In this document: positions 9,743 to 18,882 of the stretch, in pieces
How positions within the stretch are numbered: the stretch's first letter is position 1
How the letters are laid out: the number at the start of each line of letters is the position of its first letter
Assembly (NCBI RefSeq): GCF_000960995.1
Contig: NZ_CP009432.1
Coordinates: forward strand, 1 to 64,000
Source: Burkholderia glumae LMG 2196 = ATCC 33617
Lineage (GTDB): Bacteria; Pseudomonadota; Gammaproteobacteria; Burkholderiales; Burkholderiaceae
Length of the DNA: 64,000 nucleotides
Direction of reading: 5' to 3'
Notes under the pieces: model-generated
The model's input: the letters and a program-made list of their open reading frames with translations, nothing else
Database searches by the model: none
What the model was told of the DNA's origin: nothing
Made by a program: the position numbers and the translations under genes

Positions 9743-10477
9743 TCAGGCAGTAGCGCTGACGCGCTTACTCGCCACCGGTGCCGCAGGCGCCTGGCGAACG
9801 TCGCAGTGGGCCTTGGCGCCCGTCACGAAATACACGTGCAGTTCATGCACGAACCGGTTCAGGCGATGGCTGACCCGCTTGTTGCCGCGATTGACGTAGT
9901 TGAAGCCGAGCACGGCGGGAATCGCCACGAACAAGCCGATCGCCGTCATGATCAGCGACTCGCCCACCGGGCCGGCGACGTGGTCGAGGCTGGCCTGGCC
10001 CGATGCGCCGATCGCCATCAGCGCGTGATAGATGCCCCACACCGTGCCGAACAGGCCGACAAACGGCGCGGTGCTGCCGATCGAGCCGAGCACGGCCAGG
10101 CCGTTCTGCAGGCGGGCGACCTCGTCGTCGAAGGCATTGCGCAGGCCGCGGGCCACCCATTCGCTGGCACTCAGGCTGCCTTGCAGCGAGGCGCCGCCTC
10201 CCGCCTGCTGCTCGTTGGCCTCGCGGCCCGCCAGCGCCATGGCGCGATAGGGATTGTCGGCGCCGTCGCCGAGCGCCTTGATGCCTTCGTCGAACGACGG
10301 GGTGGACCAGAAGCGCGTCTGCGCGCGCTTGCCCATGGTCTCGAGGCGTCGATTCGCCAGTCCCTTGGTCACGATGACGAACCAGGACACGACCGACATG
10401 CCGAGAAGAAAGACGAAGATGAAGCGGGTGATGAAATCACCCTGCTGCCAGACATTGGCGATGCCGTACTGTTCCAT
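9743..10477 (-). CDS. exbB: MotA/TolQ/ExbB proton channel protein ExbB
   Basis: The 244-residue inner-membrane protein has the three-helix ExbB layout. The first helix is near residues 17-37 (FITRFIFVFLLGMSVVSWFV). The paired second and third helices follow, with the conserved LGSIGSTAPFVGLFGTVWGI and GPVGESLIMTAIGLFVAIPA. It forms the pentameric ring around ExbD and uses proton-motive force to drive TonB. Its place between tonB and exbD makes this a dedicated energy unit for the upstream receptor. Confidence 0.96.
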   Translation of the reverse strand: MEQYGIANVWQQGDFITRFIFVFLLGMSVVSWFVIVTKGLANRRLETMGKRAQTRFWSTPSFDEGIKALGDGADNPYRAMALAGREANEQQAGGGASLQGSLSASEWVARGLRNAFDDEVARLQNGLAVLGSIGSTAPFVGLFGTVWGIYHALMAIGASGQASLDHVAGPVGESLIMTAIGLFVAIPAVLGFNYVNRGNKRVSHRLNRFVHELHVYFVTGAKAHCDVRQAPAAPVASKRVSATA

Positions 10478-10500
10478 TGTTTGCTCCGTTGAATTCCAGG

Positions 10501-11289
10501 TCAGTCATTCAGATTGAAGGCGATCCGCTGCTCGGCCTCGACGGCGCGGGCAATGCCGGCGGTCGTATAGGGATGGCAACGGCCGGCCTGGGTCGCCGCC
10601 AGCGCCGCCGCATCCAGCAGCGGATAGCCGCTGCTTTGCGCGACTCGCGCCTTTGCTACCGCGCCGTCCACGCCGATCGACAGCTTCACCACCACCGTGC
10701 CTTCCTGCTCGAGCCGCCGCGCCTTCGGGGGATAGTCCGGGCTCGGGATCTGGCAGCCGAGTTGCTTGAGTTCCGCGCTGCTGATCTGCTTCGGGGTGTC
10801 GAGCAGATTGGGGCCGGGTGCGGGTGCAGGCGGCGTCGGAGCAGGCGGCGCGGCGACGCTGGGGGCGGCCACGGGCGGCGCCGGCGCCGGCTGGACCGGC
10901 TTGACGGGCTCGCTCTTGGCGGGCGCGACGGTCCGGGCAGCCGGGGCCTGCGACGAAAGCACGGGCGCCGTCTTGCGCACCACCGGCTTTTCGACCGGCC
11001 TGGGTTTCGGCTCAGGCGGCCGCTCGGGCTTGGGCTCGGGCTTCACCACGGGCTGCGGCGTCGGCGCGGCAACCAGCCTGACCTGAACCGAAGTACCGGA
11101 GGCCCGGTCGGCCTCCAGCCGGATCAGGTGCACGCTGTGATGAACGATCAGGTACAGGCCCAGTCCATGCGCCAGCAGCACGGCAAGCCCCACCCCCGTG
11201 CGCCTGAAGCGCGATCGCAGCTTCGCCAGGCGCTCGGGTTCGGACACGCGGCCGCTCCAGCGCCGGGCCTCGATGGAATCAGAAATCAT
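10501..11289 (-). CDS. tonB: TonB energy transducer
   Basis: A single N-terminal membrane anchor (GVGLAVLLAHGLGLYLIVHH) is followed by a long Pro/Lys/Glu-rich spacer (about residues 75-165) that spans the periplasm. The C-terminal TonB domain carries YPPKARRLEQEGTVVVKLSI and SSGYPLLDAAAL. The start at 11289 overlaps the receptor stop by 11 bp, indicating coupled translation. It couples ExbBD to the receptor's TonB box. The 262-residue length is normal. Confidence 0.95.
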   Translation of the reverse strand: MISDSIEARRWSGRVSEPERLAKLRSRFRRTGVGLAVLLAHGLGLYLIVHHSVHLIRLEADRASGTSVQVRLVAAPTPQPVVKPEPKPERPPEPKPRPVEKPVVRKTAPVLSSQAPAARTVAPAKSEPVKPVQPAPAPPVAAPSVAAPPAPTPPAPAPGPNLLDTPKQISSAELKQLGCQIPSPDYPPKARRLEQEGTVVVKLSIGVDGAVAKARVAQSSGYPLLDAAALAATQAGRCHPYTTAGIARAVEAEQRIAFNLND

Positions 11290-13666
11290 AGGTGCCGGTG
11301 AGCATGACGGTCCGCTCCGGTCCCATCGGAATGAAGGACGACGTTGTGCTGCTGTAGTAGAGCTTGCGATCGAACACGTTCTTGACCGAAAGATTCAGGC
11401 CATAGCCCTTCTTCCGGTAGAACACCCCGAGATCCGTCTCCACCTGGCTGGGAATGCGATACGCCGATCCCGTGTCGACGTACTGCCCGCTGGCGAAGAA
11501 CAGCCCCGCGCCGACACCGAAACCCTGCAGCTTTTCCGAACGGAAGTTGTAGGTAGCCCACAGGCTGGCGCTGTTCTTGGGCAGATTCACCGAGAGCTTG
11601 GTGCCCGCGGGCTGCACGAAATCGTTGTACGTGTAGCTGCCGATCAGATTGACGCCGGGCAGCGGCTGGCCGCTGATCTCCGCCTCGAATCCACGGCTGA
11701 CGGCTCCGCCGACAGGAAGAGAGAAACCGCGATGAAGCGGGTCGTTAATGTTGTAATTGCTAAATGAGGTGCGGTAAGCCGAGGTCGTGATCGCCAGCTT
11801 GTCGTCCAGCAGGTTGAACTTCATGCCCACTTCGGCTTGTTGGCTGATTTTGGGGGGAAGAAAACCTCCACCAAATCGCAACTGCGTACCCGGTTGGAAA
11901 CCGCGGTTGTAGCTGGCATAGGCCGAGATCTCGGTCGTCAGTTCGTAGAGCAGGCCGAGGCTCGGACTATAGGCGTTCTGGTGAGTTCCCGGGAATTGCC
12001 CGTTGCCATTGATTGCGTTCGTCAAATAAGTATCACGCCGCACGGATGCCAGCATATGAAAGTTAAGATAGGAAAGCTGATCTTGTATATATAAACTAGT
12101 TTGTGTGTACTGGCTTGCTCCATCCGGCGCTAGATGTCCCGTGTCCGATGGAGGAAACGTAAAATCCCCGAAAACATTCGGAACAGATACGGTATTAAAC
12201 GTCGTAGTGTCTAACTGATATTGGTTGAAGCGAAGAAAATCCCATCCCGCTATCACTGTGTTCTTCACACTACCAACATCGAACTTGCCCCGCACGTAAT
12301 TTTGCAGACTCCAGCTGTAGTAATCCGACAGCGAATCGAAGTTAAAGAACGATGAGCCGTTGGTCGCCGAGAGAGGAAACATCGGCGTCCACGCCTGCTG
12401 CGTTTGCTGAGAGCGTGTATAGGAACCTTTGCTTATGAAGGTTAACGCGTTTCCAGCCTTCTGTTCAAGATGAAAGAAAAAATTATCGGTTTGCGCGCCA
12501 AAGTGATCGGAGGGCTCACCAAGCGGCTTATCGATATAGTTTCGATAAATATCGCCCGCGGCATAGCCGAGCGTGTATTGAGGGACGGGCCCGCGATCGA
12601 CAGTACGCTCATACCCAACCGTAAAATCCGCGGTGGAGTCTTTCCATTGCAGCGTCGGTGCAAAATAGAAATTTCTCTGGCCGTCATATCCCATGGCGTT
12701 TTGCCCGGCCCGCTCCCCCGAGACGATGAGGCGATACCTGAGCTTCTTGTCCTTGGTGATGGCGCCCGTGCTGTCGAACGCGATCTGGGCGTCGCCGTAG
12801 GAGCCGTAGCCCACCTGGATTTCATGAAACGGATCGGCCTGCGGTGTCTTCTTGACGATATTAATGACCCCTCCCGGCGGGCTGTTGCCGTTCACGATCG
12901 CTGACGGTCCCTTGACCACTTCCACGCTCGAGATGGCGATGGTCGGCGTGACGTTGGGTGCAGACCCGACCGTCGCGAGCCCGTCCGAGGTCAGGTTTGA
13001 CGCGGCGAACCCGCGAATCGTGTACTGCGGCACGCCAAGCGGCCCCGGGCGCGTGACGACGCCGGAAGCATTCCTCAGCACATCGGAGAGCGACTGGTCC
13101 GCCTGGCTCTGGATCACCGCCGCGTTGATGACGCTGACCGATTTCGGCGTCTCGCTGAGCGGCACGTCCGAACGCGCATAGGTGGACGACGATTCCGCGA
13201 CGAAGCCGGTGCCGCCGGAATCGCGGCTTGCCGCCACGCTGATGAGCGGCAGGGTAGTGTCGACCTGGCTGCCTGCCGGGCCGGCCGCGGCCGGCGGCGC
13301 CGCCCGCTTCGCATCGGCCTTGGCTCGTGTGAGCGTGTAGCCGCCGTTGGCCGTGGGAACCATGTCGAGGCCGGTGCCCCGCAAGGCCGCGCGGATCGCG
13401 TCCATGGCCGAGTATTGGCCGTCCACCGGCGCCGACTGCAGCGAGCGCACCAGCGCCGCGTCATAGTTCAACGGCAGCTGCGCGGTCTTCGCGATCTCCA
13501 CCAAGGTCCGGTCCAGCGGGCCGCTCGGTATGTGGTAGGTGTGTTGCGCCGCCTGCTGCGCACTGGCGGCGGACGCCGCGAACGTCTGTGCCACGGCGAT
13601 TGCCACTGCCGCGAGATTGCGGGCCATCCCCTTGTTGTCGAACTTGATCCCCACGATACACCCCAT
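11279..13666 (-). CDS. TonB-dependent siderophore receptor with STN signalling domain
   Basis: An N-terminal signal peptide (ARNLAAVAIAVAQTFAASA ending SAQ) precedes an STN domain (HTYHIPSGPLDRTLVEIA, about residues 43-95), a plug domain (SETPKSVSVINAAVIQSQ, then VVKGPSAIVNGNSPPGGVIN) and a 22-strand barrel ending in TGTYDF with terminal Phe. This layout matches FpvA/FoxA-type ferric-siderophore receptors. STN domains usually signal to a FecR anti-sigma, but no fecI/fecR pair lies nearby. The start was placed at ATG 13666; ATG 13672 and ATG 13627 are alternatives. It heads the tonB-exbB-exbD-ABC operon. No convincing Fur box was found upstream. Confidence 0.92.
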   Translation of the reverse strand: MGCIVGIKFDNKGMARNLAAVAIAVAQTFAASAASAQQAAQHTYHIPSGPLDRTLVEIAKTAQLPLNYDAALVRSLQSAPVDGQYSAMDAIRAALRGTGLDMVPTANGGYTLTRAKADAKRAAPPAAAGPAGSQVDTTLPLISVAASRDSGGTGFVAESSSTYARSDVPLSETPKSVSVINAAVIQSQADQSLSDVLRNASGVVTRPGPLGVPQYTIRGFAASNLTSDGLATVGSAPNVTPTIAISSVEVVKGPSAIVNGNSPPGGVINIVKKTPQADPFHEIQVGYGSYGDAQIAFDSTGAITKDKKLRYRLIVSGERAGQNAMGYDGQRNFYFAPTLQWKDSTADFTVGYERTVDRGPVPQYTLGYAAGDIYRNYIDKPLGEPSDHFGAQTDNFFFHLEQKAGNALTFISKGSYTRSQQTQQAWTPMFPLSATNGSSFFNFDSLSDYYSWSLQNYVRGKFDVGSVKNTVIAGWDFLRFNQYQLDTTTFNTVSVPNVFGDFTFPPSDTGHLAPDGASQYTQTSLYIQDQLSYLNFHMLASVRRDTYLTNAINGNGQFPGTHQNAYSPSLGLLYELTTEISAYASYNRGFQPGTQLRFGGGFLPPKISQQAEVGMKFNLLDDKLAITTSAYRTSFSNYNINDPLHRGFSLPVGGAVSRGFEAEISGQPLPGVNLIGSYTYNDFVQPAGTKLSVNLPKNSASLWATYNFRSEKLQGFGVGAGLFFASGQYVDTGSAYRIPSQVETDLGVFYRKKGYGLNLSVKNVFDRKLYYSSTTSSFIPMGPERTVMLTGTYDF

Positions 13667-13967
13667 CCACATATCGGTTGTTTTCGGCAAATCGCCTGAC
13701 TACACCCAGCTGAGCGAGCCGGTCCGGCCTCGCCTCCCATCGACGCGGTCGTGACGGAAGCCCTCCCGGTTTTCCGCGGCCGGCACGCTCGACGTCACTG
13801 ATTCGAGACATTCACCTGCGCCTCGTCCACACAAAAAGTCTAGCGATCGCCTCCGGAATGCTTTTCCTAAAGAATTCGTATTTCTCGCCGTTTCTGGAAT
13901 TTCATTCCTGACGGACGGGTTGTTGTTGAAAATTCCGTTCGACGCGCCGAGTCCTCAGACCACAAAA

Positions 13968-14432
13968 TCAGGAAACGTAGGCGAGCGGCAGGCTCGTGGT
14001 GGACTTGATGGTCTCCATCGAAAAGCTGGAACTGACGTCGAAGATTTCCAGCGCGCCGATCAAGCGCTTGTAGACACCGTCATAGGCGGCGATGTGCGGT
14101 ACCACGACCTTGAGGAGATAGTCGACGTGGCCGCTCATGCGGTACACCTCGACGACTTCCGGAATATCGGCCACCGCCTCGCAAAAGCGCTTGAGCCACG
14201 CGGCCGTGTGCTGGGCGGTTCGGATCTCGACGAAGACGGTGACGCCCACATTGAGCTTCTCGGCGTCCAGCAGGGCCACGCGGCGGGCGATGACGCCGTC
14301 CTGCTCGAGCTTCTGTATGCGGCGCCAGCAAGGCGTGGTCGACAGATGCACGCGATCGGCAAGCTCCGCCACGGGAAGCGTGCAGTCGTCTTGCAGAACG
14401 GTCAGGATGGCTTTGTCGATATGGTCGATCAC
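13968..14432 (-). CDS. Lrp/AsnC-family transcriptional regulator
   Basis: GTG 14432 is preceded by GAGGGGAG and gives a protein of 154 residues, normal for the family. The N-terminal winged helix-turn-helix (DHIDKAILTVLQDDCTLPVA, LADRVHLSTTPCWRRIQKLE) is followed by the RAM ligand domain (MSGHVDYLLKVVV). Such proteins respond to amino acids or related small molecules. It lies 300 bp upstream of the receptor gene on the same strand. It may act locally, but this cannot be shown. The stretch 13667-13967 between them is AT-richer and probably holds the receptor promoter. Confidence 0.9.
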   Translation of the reverse strand: MIDHIDKAILTVLQDDCTLPVAELADRVHLSTTPCWRRIQKLEQDGVIARRVALLDAEKLNVGVTVFVEIRTAQHTAAWLKRFCEAVADIPEVVEVYRMSGHVDYLLKVVVPHIAAYDGVYKRLIGALEIFDVSSSFSMETIKSTTSLPLAYVS

Positions 14433-14679
14433 GGTTCTCCCCTCGGGACAAGGTAGGCGTCGTGAACATGGGACGCCTTCACTCACCTTGTGCAACGAGG
14501 GGGGAAAAGTGACACCGGGAAACGAAAATATTTTTGAACATGCTGCGCGGCGGTGCGCGCAGTTCGCGTTTGGGCATAGGCTTGGCGCCGCGCCCGGCCG
14601 TTTGGGCAGAATGCCAGCGTGAAATTGATGCGCACAACGCTCCGCGGTGGCCGATCAGGCTACCCGACCGCAAAATTCG

Positions 14680-14890
14680 GCTAGCTTGCGGTAGCCGGCA
14701 TGGCACGCCGCGGCACACAGAGTCCGTTGACCGCGATATTGAGCAATGCGTTGGCCGCCTCGTACTGGCGTGTTGAGCGACGAGAGCGGCTTGCCCTTGG
14801 CCACGATCGCCCAGAGCAGCAGCCGCTCGGCTTCGCGCCGGTAGGCGCGCTGCGCGCGCCGCGGATCGCGATCCAAGCGTTAGCCGCTAG
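14680..14890 (-). pseudogene. Remnant of a tyrosine-recombinase gene
   Basis: The minus-strand peptide AQRAYRREAERLLLWAIVAK followed by GKPLSSLNT matches the core-binding region of the intact recombinase at 16647-18482 (RAYWRELERFVLWCVLERGR then PMSSI). Frames change on both sides and neither the catalytic domain nor a start is present. It is a decayed relative of the neighbouring integrase, marking an earlier insertion. The DNA between 14433 and 15025 otherwise shows no gene. Confidence 0.55.
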
Positions 14891-15025
14891 CAGGTGGTGT
14901 TCCCACAGGAATTTTGACACAACCCTAATCAGCGCGAGAATACAGAGATGGGCAAGAAATGAAGCGAGTTTCCCAAGGCGAACACGCTCAGCGCGAGCTC
15001 GGAGTTATCAGGACCGACTCATCAA

Positions 15026-15232
15026 TTACGAAGCGAATTCCACGAGCAGATCCTGCAGGGCGAGGATCTCCCGATCGGCATTTGCAAGTAGCGCTGTCAT
15101 CTCTAGCTGATCGAACAGACGCGCCATCAATTCGGAAACGATTTTGCCTTGATGAAACGGTGGCAAGTCATCGAACTCGTCGCCGACAGCCAGATCGTAA
15201 GATGCCGCATGGAAGTCCAAATACCTATGCAT
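15026..15232 (-). CDS. Small protein of unknown function downstream of mazF
   Basis: ATG 15232 (MHRYLDFHAASYDLAVGDEF) follows a GAGGGG site and gives 68 residues. The protein is acidic and predicted helical, with no membrane segment, cysteine or known domain. It starts 46 bp after the mazF stop on the same strand, so it probably shares the toxin-antitoxin transcript. I do not recognise the family. Confidence 0.55.
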   Translation of the reverse strand: MHRYLDFHAASYDLAVGDEFDDLPPFHQGKIVSELMARLFDQLEMTALLANADREILALQDLLVEFAS

Positions 15233-15278
15233 TATCTGCGCCCCTCTTCTCTTTGATACCGGCGGCGCCGGCGTTTTC

Positions 15279-15629
15279 CTACTCAATAATCGTTTGAAGA
15301 CGGGCCAGGGCATCCTCTACCACTTCGACGGGCGCGCGTTCGATCTTGCGTGCGCCGCGTCCTTCCAAGTCGAGCATGCGTACCATGTTCACCAGTGCCA
15401 CTCCCTGTGTCTCCGTCCCCGAACCGGAGAGCGGAACCGCAAAACCTGCAAAGCGGGCGAATTCACCGCCCTGGGTAATCGGGGCAACGAGCGCCACACC
15501 CAGCGCGTTAAACGCCGCCGGAGAGAGCACAAGCGCGGGACGAAAATCTCCTTGCTGCTCACGGCCGACCGTCGGACTCAGACTCACTCGCACGATATCG
15601 CCTCGCTCGAACTTGACCCGCTTCACCAT
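15279..15629 (-). CDS. mazF: Type II toxin MazF/PemK-family endoribonuclease
   Basis: The 116-residue protein has the PemK/MazF barrel signatures RGDIVRVSLSPTVGREQQGD, RPALVLSPAAFN, ALVAPITQGGEFARFAGFAV and the C-terminal MVRMLDLEGRGARKIERAP. Such toxins cut mRNA at short sequence motifs when the antitoxin is degraded. The start overlaps the end of the antitoxin gene by 7 bp. It is closest in character to the ChpB branch. Confidence 0.93.
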   Translation of the reverse strand: MVKRVKFERGDIVRVSLSPTVGREQQGDFRPALVLSPAAFNALGVALVAPITQGGEFARFAGFAVPLSGSGTETQGVALVNMVRMLDLEGRGARKIERAPVEVVEDALARLQTIIE

Positions 15630-15874
15630 GCTTCACGTCCCACCGGCTTGATCTCGCCCCAGGCTGCCATGTCGGCCGGAACAGGCGCCTTCGTGTCGCA
15701 CTGAGCCACGAGATCATCCAGCGCATACTTCCGCCGGGCCGGGGTCAGTAGCACCCCATCCGGCCGCACGTCCGCGTTCAGCGAACCGCCGACCGATGCG
15801 TTGATCTGTTCGAGCAATACGCTCGGCAAACGCACCGCCGCGCTATTGCCCCATTTCTGAATCTTTAGTTCCAT
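15623..15874 (-). CDS. mazE: MazE/AbrB-type antitoxin
   Basis: The start ATG 15874 (MELKIQKWGNSAAVRLPSVL) is chosen for its GGGAGG ribosome site. It gives 83 residues opening with the swapped-hairpin DNA-binding fold of MazE. The acidic C-terminal half (KYALDDLVAQCDTKAPVPAD) is the toxin-binding tail. It binds MazF and its own promoter. Confidence 0.93.
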   Translation of the reverse strand: MELKIQKWGNSAAVRLPSVLLEQINASVGGSLNADVRPDGVLLTPARRKYALDDLVAQCDTKAPVPADMAAWGEIKPVGREAW

Positions 15875-15895
15875 GCGACCTCCCAATGTTTATCC

Positions 15896-15924
15896 ATTGT
15901 AGACACACACAATCAGAAGCACAA
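15896..15924 (-). promoter_or_regulatory. Promoter of the mazEF operon
   Basis: On the minus strand TTGTGC (15924-15919) and TACAAT (15901-15896) are separated by 17 bp, close to sigma-70 consensus. Transcription would start near 15889, 15 bp before the mazE ATG. Confidence 0.6.
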
Positions 15925-16136
15925 GCTCATTGAATCTACAATGTAGCTACGTCAGATCACGCCACTTACGATGGACCCGAGCCGCACCGGATCGCCCTCG
16001 ATGAGATTCTTAACGGCAGAAAACGAGGAATGACCCTGCCCGCTTTCTTCGAACCGTTTCAATCTTGGAAAACGGCCGCAGCAGACAAACTGGTAACGTA
16101 CCTACGGGTCCCCGATGAGCGACTTCGGTCGCCTCG

Positions 16137-16562
16137 TCACGCTTGATCAGGAATCGCTGATCGTCCAGCCTGCGCGACTTGTTTCGCGCGCTCCTGCGCA
16201 TCCAGATATCGATGGCTCGGAACACCGAGCAGTTGTTGGTCGTGCAGCGCCAGGATCTGCTCGATCGCCTTACGCGCGATCGTCTCCAGCGTGAGGCCTC
16301 CCTCGCCCAGTTGCCCGAAGCAGGCTTCCAACGCCGCTTCGGCCAGACGAAACCGCGCGGTCGACACCGCTTCCCGTTCCTCGGGTGACGCCAACAAATA
16401 GGTGACCTCCACCACGTTGAGAAGAATCGCAAGCTGAGCCGATTCGGCACGCTGGTCGAGCAACAGGGACCACGCCACGTGATGCCGCAGTTGTTGCTGC
16501 CGTACCAGCGCAGACGGTAACGGCAGCAGGTGCGTCTTGGTCAAGGGGCGGCGTCGTCTCAT
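16137..16562 (-). CDS. Conserved-looking hypothetical protein beside the integrase
   Basis: ATG 16562 opens 141 residues that are mostly helical and leucine-rich (LVRQQQLRHHVAWSLLLDQR, AILLNVVEVTYLLASPEERE). There is no membrane segment or catalytic motif. The basic N-terminus MRRRRPLTK could contact nucleic acid. It lies 84 bp downstream of the recombinase on the same strand, so it may be co-transcribed. Coding is favoured over competing frames by a normal amino-acid profile. Function is unknown. Confidence 0.6.
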   Translation of the reverse strand: MRRRRPLTKTHLLPLPSALVRQQQLRHHVAWSLLLDQRAESAQLAILLNVVEVTYLLASPEEREAVSTARFRLAEAALEACFGQLGEGGLTLETIARKAIEQILALHDQQLLGVPSHRYLDAQERAKQVAQAGRSAIPDQA

Positions 16563-16646
16563 CGGGTTCGGATAACGATTTCAAGATACTCCTGGGGGCG
16601 CCGGGGCCGTGGGGTTTTTGTCCAGACCAGCGCGCCGGCCTCTCGC

Positions 16647-18482
16647 TTACTTGGCTCGGCGGGCAGCCAAGCGCGCATGATACTTCGCGCTTTCCTGGCG
16701 CATGCGCTGCTGCTCGGCGTTGACATAGATCGTGGTGGTTTGCAGCGAGCCATGCCCCAGCACCTGCTGCAGCACCTCGATCGCCATGCCGGCCGCAGCC
16801 GACTGCGTGCCGAACGTGTGCCGGAACGCGTGGGGCGAGGTCACGGCCAGCTGCCGGCGGGCCGACTCCTCCCAATCCGGCAGTTGCTCGAGCAGACGCC
16901 TGAGGGCCCGTGTCACGACCCGCCGTGCGGCGCGCGGGGTATAGCCGGCCACGCGCGTCACCTCCCCCGTCTCGGTCACGCCGAACTTTTCCCGACTGGC
17001 CGGCGTGGGCGGCACCACCGTCGGCGCCACCAGCGGCACGCCGTCGGCCGCGGCGCCGGGCGCGTCCAGATCCAGGCCGCGGTCCTGCCAGTGCTCGCGC
17101 AGTGCCTGCACGGTGTCCTCGGTCAGCGGCACGATGCGCTCCTTGCTACCCTTGCCGATCAAGCGCAGCATCCAGGTCGCGGGCGTGTCGTCCTCGGCAG
17201 GCCACCACTGCAGCCCGCCCCGCTCCACCGTCACGGCCTCCTCGATTCTCAGGCCCGCGTCGCCCATCAGCAGCACCAACGCACGCGCCACGCGCCAGTC
17301 CGGGCCCTGTGGCCCCAGGCCTTCGGCGCGCTCGGCGAGTTCCGCGCGCACCCGGCTCCACACGTCGATCGGTAGCGCCCGCTGGACCTGCAGCTTGGTC
17401 GCCCGCTTGACGGGCTTTGGGTCGGTTACGGCCACCCACGGGTTGCCAGCCAGGTAGCGCACCTTCACCAGCCAGTCGAACGCCGCGCGCAGCGTGCGCA
17501 CGGCATAGCGCTGGCTGTCGAGCGACAGCGGCGTCAGGGCGAACGGGCGCCAGCGGCCCGAGGCACGGGAGGCCGGCGGCCCACGGAACGTGTCCGAGGG
17601 GTTGGCCAGAAACGCCTTGTAGGCTTCGCAGTCGTCGACCAGGATCGAGGACATCGGGCGGCCGCGCTCGAGCACGCACCACAGCACGAAGCGCTCGAGT
17701 TCGCGCCAGTACGCGCGCTGGGTGGCCGCCTGACCGTCGTAACGATGCAGGTACGCGAACACCGCGTCCAGGTCGTGGGCGGCCGAGATGTAGGGAAACG
17801 CCGGTGCGCGGTTGGCGCCCCGGGCGCCGGCGAGCTCGTGCGGCACCACCAGGCGGTGGATCGGCACCAGCTGGCCCCGACGCAGCGCGACGCGCGTCTC
17901 GGGCGCGGCCAGCAACGGATCGACCCCATCGACATCGGCGTCCACTGTCTGGCCGATCGTCTCGGCGTGCCGGCGCAACCAGGCCACTAGCGCCCGCGCC
18001 CGACCGACGCCGATGCGCGGTACCGAGCGCCACCAGGCGCCGCCTCGGCGGTTGCAGTACGCGACGAGCTCGCCCACCGTGGCCACGTCGACCTCGGCCA
18101 GGCGCTGTGCGACCAGCGGCCGGAACCAGCGCGCGACGGCGTGATTCGCCGCCGGCGCGGCCTTGGCCCAACTGCCGGCCGCCAGCTCGATCATCTGCAG
18201 CGACACGGGAGTCAGGCGCGGCTCGCCGTACTTGCGGATCGACGCCTGCAGGTGCTCAACCAGGACGGACGAGCCCTCGCGCAGCGCGATCGACACCAGG
18301 TCGTCGCGCATGGTGCGCAGCAGACGCTCGACGTCCAGCACCTCGTGTTCTTCCGGGTCGAAGTACAGCCGAGCAATGGTCGCGATCGGCAGCCCTTTTA
18401 CGCGCGCGCGCAGCGCCGTGAATTCGGTGCGCGAATAGGTTCGGGGCGGCGGCAGCTCGAGCTGCTGGGGGCGATTGGCCAT
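16647..18482 (-). CDS. Large tyrosine recombinase / phage-type integrase
   Basis: The C-terminal third is a full tyrosine recombinase: Arg in LLMGDAGLRIEEAV, Lys in GKGSKERIVPL, HAFRHTFGT, the VLGHGSLQTTTIYV box and the nucleophilic Tyr in TTIYV. The middle carries the core-binding fold (RAYWRELERFVLWCVLE). The long N-terminal part (about 250 residues) includes a helix-hairpin-helix-like segment (VPRIGVGRARALVAWL). Start MANRPQQLELPPP at 18482 leaves a 2-bp spacer to the gene before it. At 611 residues it belongs to the long plasmid-borne recombinases of Burkholderia relatives. It may resolve plasmid multimers or mobilise the region. No attachment site was identified. Confidence 0.9.
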   Translation of the reverse strand: MANRPQQLELPPPRTYSRTEFTALRARVKGLPIATIARLYFDPEEHEVLDVERLLRTMRDDLVSIALREGSSVLVEHLQASIRKYGEPRLTPVSLQMIELAAGSWAKAAPAANHAVARWFRPLVAQRLAEVDVATVGELVAYCNRRGGAWWRSVPRIGVGRARALVAWLRRHAETIGQTVDADVDGVDPLLAAPETRVALRRGQLVPIHRLVVPHELAGARGANRAPAFPYISAAHDLDAVFAYLHRYDGQAATQRAYWRELERFVLWCVLERGRPMSSILVDDCEAYKAFLANPSDTFRGPPASRASGRWRPFALTPLSLDSQRYAVRTLRAAFDWLVKVRYLAGNPWVAVTDPKPVKRATKLQVQRALPIDVWSRVRAELAERAEGLGPQGPDWRVARALVLLMGDAGLRIEEAVTVERGGLQWWPAEDDTPATWMLRLIGKGSKERIVPLTEDTVQALREHWQDRGLDLDAPGAAADGVPLVAPTVVPPTPASREKFGVTETGEVTRVAGYTPRAARRVVTRALRRLLEQLPDWEESARRQLAVTSPHAFRHTFGTQSAAAGMAIEVLQQVLGHGSLQTTTIYVNAEQQRMRQESAKYHARLAARRAK

Positions 18483-18484
18483 CG

Positions 18485-18826
18485 TCAGGCCCGGGCCGTC
18501 TTGCGACGGGCAGGCGCGGCGAACTGCTTGCACCAGTCGGCCTCCGCCACGGCGTCGAGAGCCAGGATCGCGGCCTCGCGTGCCTGGTCGATGGTGGCCG
18601 CCGCCACCTGCGGAATGCTGCGGCCTGTCTCGACGTCCGACACCGAGTATTCAACGCTCGTGATCGAACGCGAGCGACTGGATCGGTGGACGGCGAACGT
18701 GCGATCGCGGTACGTGAACGGCACGCCGATCACCTCGACTCGCAGACCGATGGCCAGCGCGATCTCGAACACGATGCCGTCGACGCGGCGGGCCGAGGTG
18801 CTGGAGGTGATGGTAGGACGATTCAT
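18485..18826 (-). CDS. Hypothetical protein upstream of the recombinase
   Basis: ATG 18826 (MNRPTITSSTSARRVDGIVF) gives 113 residues with a beta-rich centre (RVEVIGVPFTYRDRTFAVHR) and a helical end rich in Ala (QAREAAILALDAVAEADWC). No known domain is recognised. The stop lies two bases before the recombinase start, so the two are almost certainly translated together. An accessory or regulatory role for the recombinase is inference only. Confidence 0.65.
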   Translation of the reverse strand: MNRPTITSSTSARRVDGIVFEIALAIGLRVEVIGVPFTYRDRTFAVHRSSRSRSITSVEYSVSDVETGRSIPQVAAATIDQAREAAILALDAVAEADWCKQFAAPARRKTARA

Positions 18827-18882
18827 AGGTCGTTGTCTGTGGGGTCTCGCGGGACTAGCGGAAATCCCGCGCGAGACGAGGA

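Noticed and set aside
13690..13967. Possible Fur box before the siderophore receptor
   Set aside because: AT-rich stretches are present, but none fits the 19-bp Fur consensus well enough.
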